Shown: positions 59,917-64,000 of the stretch, one piece after another
Layout: each line of letters starts with the position of its first letter
Numbering within the stretch: the stretch's first letter is position 1
DNA from: Desulfosarcina ovata subsp. ovata
GTDB lineage: Bacteria > Desulfobacterota > Desulfobacteria > Desulfobacterales > Desulfosarcinaceae
Direction of reading: 5' to 3'
Length of the DNA stretch: 64,000 nucleotides
NCBI RefSeq assembly: GCF_009689005.1
Contig: NZ_AP021879.1
Span: 6,605,724-6,669,723 of the forward strand
Made by a program: the position numbers and the translations under genes
The notes under the pieces: generated by a model
What the model saw: only the letters and a program-made list of their open reading frames with translations
What the model was told of the DNA's origin: nothing
The model's database searches: none

Positions 59917-59950
59917 GGGGATTGCGATGTTAACCGCAATCCCCTGTTTT
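59917..59950. terminator. Bidirectional terminator between thiM and tRNA-Pro
   Basis: GGGGATTGCG (59917-59926) and CGCAATCCCC (59935-59944) form a perfect 10-bp stem. On the plus strand it is followed by TGTTTTCTTCTTTTT (serving thiM), on the minus strand by TTTTTTCTTG (serving the tRNA). Confidence 0.88.
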
Positions 59951-59963
59951 CTTCTTTTTGATC

Positions 59964-60040
<77 letters not shown>

Positions 60041-60099
60041 ACGAGAAAACCGACATCTATCACCATCATTAATCCGTGTCAAGGAGACGACCCAAAAAA

Positions 60100-61020
60100 G
60101 TGAGCGCACCGCCTTTTTCACAACGAAACCGCCCAAAGGTGCTGAAACCCGGCGATACCTTTGGTATTGCCGCACCGGCCAGTCCCTTTGACAAGGAGGC
60201 TTTCGAGGCCGGTAGCCAGGTCCTGCGTGCCATGGGATTCAAACTGGTGGTGCCGCCAGATATCTTTGATCGGGACGGCTACCTGGCCGGTACGGACCGC
60301 CGGCGGGCGGATCAACTGATGCGTCTGTTCAGCGATCCGGGGATCGACGGCATCATCAGTGCCCGTGGCGGTTACGGTGCCATGCGCATTCTTACGCTGC
60401 TCGACGCGGCGGTCATTGCCCGGACCCCAAAACCTTTTGTCGGGTTCAGCGACATTACGGTGCTGCTGGATTTTCTTACCCGCCGCTGCGGCATGGTGGC
60501 TTTTCATGGCCCCACGGTAACGACCCTGGGCCACGGCGATCCCGCTACCCATGAGCGGTTTTTATCGGCTCTGACCACCCGGGCACCGATTCGGCTGCCT
60601 GCCGAACCGCCCCGGGTGCTGTCGCCGGGACGGGCCAGCGGGCGCTTTTGCTGCGGCAACCTGACCCTTTTCTGTCATCTGCTCGGCACCCCGTTTCAGC
60701 CCGATTTCAACGCTGCGATCCTGCTGGTCGAGGATCGGGGCGAAGCACCTTACCGCATTGATCGGATGTTGACCCAGATGCGTCTGGCCGGTTGTTTCGA
60801 CAACCTCGCCGGCCTGGCCCTGGGGACCTTCAGCCAATGCGGTTCGAACACGGAGGTCGACCGGATCGTGACCGATCGGCTGGGCGACCTGGATATCCCG
60901 ATCCTGGGCGGATTTCCGGTGGGCCACGAAGGGACCAATACGACCTTGCCGGTGGGCATCGCTGCCGTTCTGGATACGGCCTCCGGTACATTGGCGTTTG
61001 GCTCGCCCGCGCTGGATTGA
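60100..61020 (+). CDS. Peptidase S66 / LD-carboxypeptidase
   Basis: 306 residues from GTG 60100, with AAGGAGA about 13 nt upstream. The S66 motifs are present: ISARGGYGAMR, the nucleophile Ser in VGFSDITVLLDF, Glu in LLVEDRGEAPYRIDRML and His in GHEGTNTTLPVG. LdcA-type enzymes remove the terminal D-Ala from murein tetrapeptides in the cytoplasm during peptidoglycan recycling; MccF-like relatives cleave microcin. The adjacent beta-lactamase-fold gene and mreBC support a cell-wall role. It ends directly before the next start codon (TGAATG). Confidence 0.93.
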   Translation: MSAPPFSQRNRPKVLKPGDTFGIAAPASPFDKEAFEAGSQVLRAMGFKLVVPPDIFDRDGYLAGTDRRRADQLMRLFSDPGIDGIISARGGYGAMRILTLLDAAVIARTPKPFVGFSDITVLLDFLTRRCGMVAFHGPTVTTLGHGDPATHERFLSALTTRAPIRLPAEPPRVLSPGRASGRFCCGNLTLFCHLLGTPFQPDFNAAILLVEDRGEAPYRIDRMLTQMRLAGCFDNLAGLALGTFSQCGSNTEVDRIVTDRLGDLDIPILGGFPVGHEGTNTTLPVGIAAVLDTASGTLAFGSPALD

Positions 61021-62121
61021 ATGGGGACGGCGATGATTTTCGACTCCGTTAACGATCTGATGGAACAGGCGCTGCGGGACCGAATTTTCCCCGGCGCCGT
61101 TCTCCTGGTTGGCCGGTCGGGGTACCCCGTGCTTTTTAAGGCCTACGGTTTGGCGAACCGCTTCACCGGCGAAGCGATGACCCGTCGGACGGTTTTCGAC
61201 CTGGCCTCCCTGACCAAACCGATGGCCACGACCCTGGCCGTGGCCCGGCTGGTCGACACCGGCGCCATCGCCCTGGACCAGACGGTCGGGACGATCCTGC
61301 CGGAACTGGCCTGCAGTGATAAGGCCGCCATCACCCCCCGGCAACTGCTTTGCCATCAAAGCGGCTTGCCGGCTCACCGGCTTTTCTACATGATGATGAA
61401 GTCCATTAGCCCGAAAATGCGTAAAGCTGCCGTGCTGGAATTGTTGAAAACAGTGCCGCTTTCTGCCCCGCCCGGCACGGCGACCCTATACAGCGATCTG
61501 GGCTTCATGCTGCTTTGCCGGCTGGTCGAAAGGGTGGCCGGCTGTCCCATGGACCGCTTTCTGGCCGATCGGGTTTACGGACCCATGGGGATTGGCGACC
61601 TGTTTTTCATCGATCTTTTTTCCGGCACGCGTTCCGATCGCACTTTTGCCGCCACGGAACTCTGTCCAGTGAGAAACCGCCTGCTGGTCGGCGAAGTCCA
61701 TGATGACAACGCCTGGGCGGTCGGCGGGATCGACGGGCAGGCCGGTCTGTTCGGCACGGCCGAGGCGGTTTTTGACCTGCTCTGCCGGCTGGCCAAGGGG
61801 CTTCGCGGGGTACCGGACGATGCGCTTTTCTCACGACAAATGCTTGGTCAGATGTTATATGGAGAAACGCAACGCAGCTTTACCCTTGGTTTTGACCGAC
61901 CGGCGGTGGCCGGCTCCAGCGCCGGGTGCCATTTCTCGGCCGACACCATCGGGCACCTGGGATTTACCGGGACCTCTTTCTGGATGGATCTCAAACAGGA
62001 TGTTACCGTGATCCTGCTGACCAATAGGGTGCACCCCTTCCGGTGGAACAACCGATTGCGTCAATTCCGCCCCATGATCCACGACAGGATCATGGAACAA
62101 ATTGGAATTCAATCGAATTAA
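61021..62121 (+). CDS. Serine hydrolase of the beta-lactamase/penicillin-binding fold
   Basis: 366 residues, no signal peptide. The family motifs are S-x-x-K in DLASLTKPMATTLAVARL (nucleophile Ser), Y-S-D in ATLYSDLGFMLLCRL, and HLGFTGTSFWMD as the third motif. EstB/AmpH-like class C relatives act on cell-wall peptides or esters. Starts at ATG 61021 immediately after the S66 stop, or at 61033. Its coupling to the LD-carboxypeptidase suggests muropeptide metabolism, which is inference. Confidence 0.9.
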   Translation: MGTAMIFDSVNDLMEQALRDRIFPGAVLLVGRSGYPVLFKAYGLANRFTGEAMTRRTVFDLASLTKPMATTLAVARLVDTGAIALDQTVGTILPELACSDKAAITPRQLLCHQSGLPAHRLFYMMMKSISPKMRKAAVLELLKTVPLSAPPGTATLYSDLGFMLLCRLVERVAGCPMDRFLADRVYGPMGIGDLFFIDLFSGTRSDRTFAATELCPVRNRLLVGEVHDDNAWAVGGIDGQAGLFGTAEAVFDLLCRLAKGLRGVPDDALFSRQMLGQMLYGETQRSFTLGFDRPAVAGSSAGCHFSADTIGHLGFTGTSFWMDLKQDVTVILLTNRVHPFRWNNRLRQFRPMIHDRIMEQIGIQSN

Positions 62122-62244
62122 AGCTGATTTCAACAAATTAAGGCTTGAAATGACCGGATGTTTCTGGTACCCGTTCAAAAAGTGTGCCCTCCGGGCAAAG
62201 CGGCCATTCGGGGACGTTACGAATCAATTACAATAAGAGGCGGC

Positions 62245-63285
<1,041 letters not shown>

Positions 63286-63288
63286 CCC

Positions 63289-64000
63289 ATGTTTTCAAAA
63301 AGGATGATTCTGGTTGCCGTGGTGATCGTTCTGGTCGCGGTGAACGTCATCCTCCTGACCATAACGGGCAAACATGCCCAGGCCCCTGCCGGCCTTGGCC
63401 GGGGCGCGATGATCATCGTCTCCCCATTTCAAAAGCATCTTACCGCCTTCATGCAGTCGATCAAGTCGGTTTGGCAGCGTTACTTTTTCCTGGTTTCCAC
63501 GGCCGAGGAAAACCGGCAATTGAAAAAAAAACTGGGTGAAAGTCTGCAGAAGCTCAACCGGTGCAGTGAGACCGAACTGGCCAATGCCCGGTTGCGCCAC
63601 CTGCTGGACTTTGACGACGAGACCCCCCGAAGCATGATTGCCGCCCAGGTGGTGGGCAAGGACCCGTCGCCCTGGTCCAAAACGATCATTGTGGACAAAG
63701 GCACCGTCAATGACATCCGCCAGGGACTTCCCGTGGTGGTCCCCGAGGGGATTGTGGGCGTGGTGGTCGAGGCCTCGGGGCACTTTGCCAAGGTGCTTTT
63801 GCTGATCGATCCCAACAGTGCCGTCGACGCCCTGGTCCAGAAGACCCGTGCGCGCGGCATCGTCAAGGGCGGCGGTGCCGATTTCTGCATTTTCGATTAC
63901 GTGTTGCGCAAACACGAAATCCGTGTCGGGGATACGGTGGTTTCATCAGGCCTTGACGGCGTTTTCCCCAAGGGCCTGCGGGTGGGGCGCATCTCTGAAG
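63289..64000 (+). CDS. mreC: Rod shape-determining protein MreC (partial, runs off window)
   Basis: 237 visible residues. One N-terminal membrane helix (MILVAVVIVLVAVNVILLTI), a coiled coil at about residues 65-100 (TAEENRQLKKKLGESLQKLNR) and the periplasmic beta-barrel domain (AAQVVGKDPSPWSKTIIVDKG, GLPVVVPEGIVGVVVEAS, AVDALVQKTRARGIVKGGG) match MreC. It anchors the elongasome between MreB and periplasmic synthases. The C-terminus and probably mreD/PBP2/rodA lie beyond the right edge. Confidence 0.95.
   Translation, partial: MFSKRMILVAVVIVLVAVNVILLTITGKHAQAPAGLGRGAMIIVSPFQKHLTAFMQSIKSVWQRYFFLVSTAEENRQLKKKLGESLQKLNRCSETELANARLRHLLDFDDETPRSMIAAQVVGKDPSPWSKTIIVDKGTVNDIRQGLPVVVPEGIVGVVVEASGHFAKVLLLIDPNSAVDALVQKTRARGIVKGGGADFCIFDYVLRKHEIRVGDTVVSSGLDGVFPKGLRVGRISE

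Overview
The window looks like a chromosomal segment of a GC-rich, sulfate-reducer-like member of the Desulfobacterota (Desulfosarcina/Desulfobacteraceae type). This is an inference from several things read directly: two genes with in-frame UGA at a thioredoxin-type redox motif (selenoproteins), a three-heme cytochrome c, MopE-type calcium-binding motifs, PAS kinases with a CxxC-type motif, and short intergenic repeats of several families. Housekeeping genes at the right end (mreB, mreC, trmL, thiM, LD-carboxypeptidase, tRNA-Pro) show that this is chromosome, with accessory blocks inserted to the left.

Layout. 1-10.3 kb (minus strand): a tightly packed defence-type operon of a small DUF1232/YkvA-like protein, an SNF2 helicase, a 1630-residue adenine DNA methyltransferase and a ParB-like/AAA ATPase fusion that runs off the left edge. 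The base composition of the methyltransferase changes sharply at its NPPW motif, as expected for exchange of the specificity half. 10.5-14 kb: an XRE-cupin regulator, a TonB-dependent receptor and a flavin reductase-like protein. 14-19 kb: an unstable, repeat-rich stretch with two minus-strand gene pairs for FlgO-type and other envelope lipoproteins, remnants of IS1595-like and IS66 elements, and scrambled copies of the flavin reductase region. 19-21.6 kb: NAD synthetase (nadE) convergent with a frameshifted triheme cytochrome gene.

22-54 kb is the most interesting part: a large extracytoplasmic copper/redox region. It holds a MerR regulator, a two-component pair (PAS kinase plus sigma-54 activator), two NosL-like proteins with an ABC transporter and membrane proteins, a PilZ protein, a 1813-residue secreted beta-helix protein, two consecutive multicopper-oxidase-type proteins that share the canonical copper motifs between them, a third cupredoxin protein that has lost the ligands, a secreted subtilase, a DsbA-like selenoprotein, a CusB/CusA-type RND efflux pair, a second PAS kinase, and a second DsbA-like selenoprotein coupled to that kinase. 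The regions upstream of the beta-helix/oxidase genes and of the second selenoprotein/kinase operon share a 19-bp palindromic motif (17 of 19 identical, same orientation) and each has a sigma-54-type promoter candidate, so the two loci may be one regulon controlled by an NtrC-type activator.

54.7-64 kb: a metal-dependent amidohydrolase, zinc-ribbon protein, M48 metalloprotease, TrmL, an exported Fe/Mn superoxide dismutase lipoprotein, ThiM, tRNA-Pro(GGG) with a bidirectional terminator, peptidase S66, a serine beta-lactamase-fold hydrolase, MreB and the start of MreC. No CRISPR array, rRNA or replication origin was seen.
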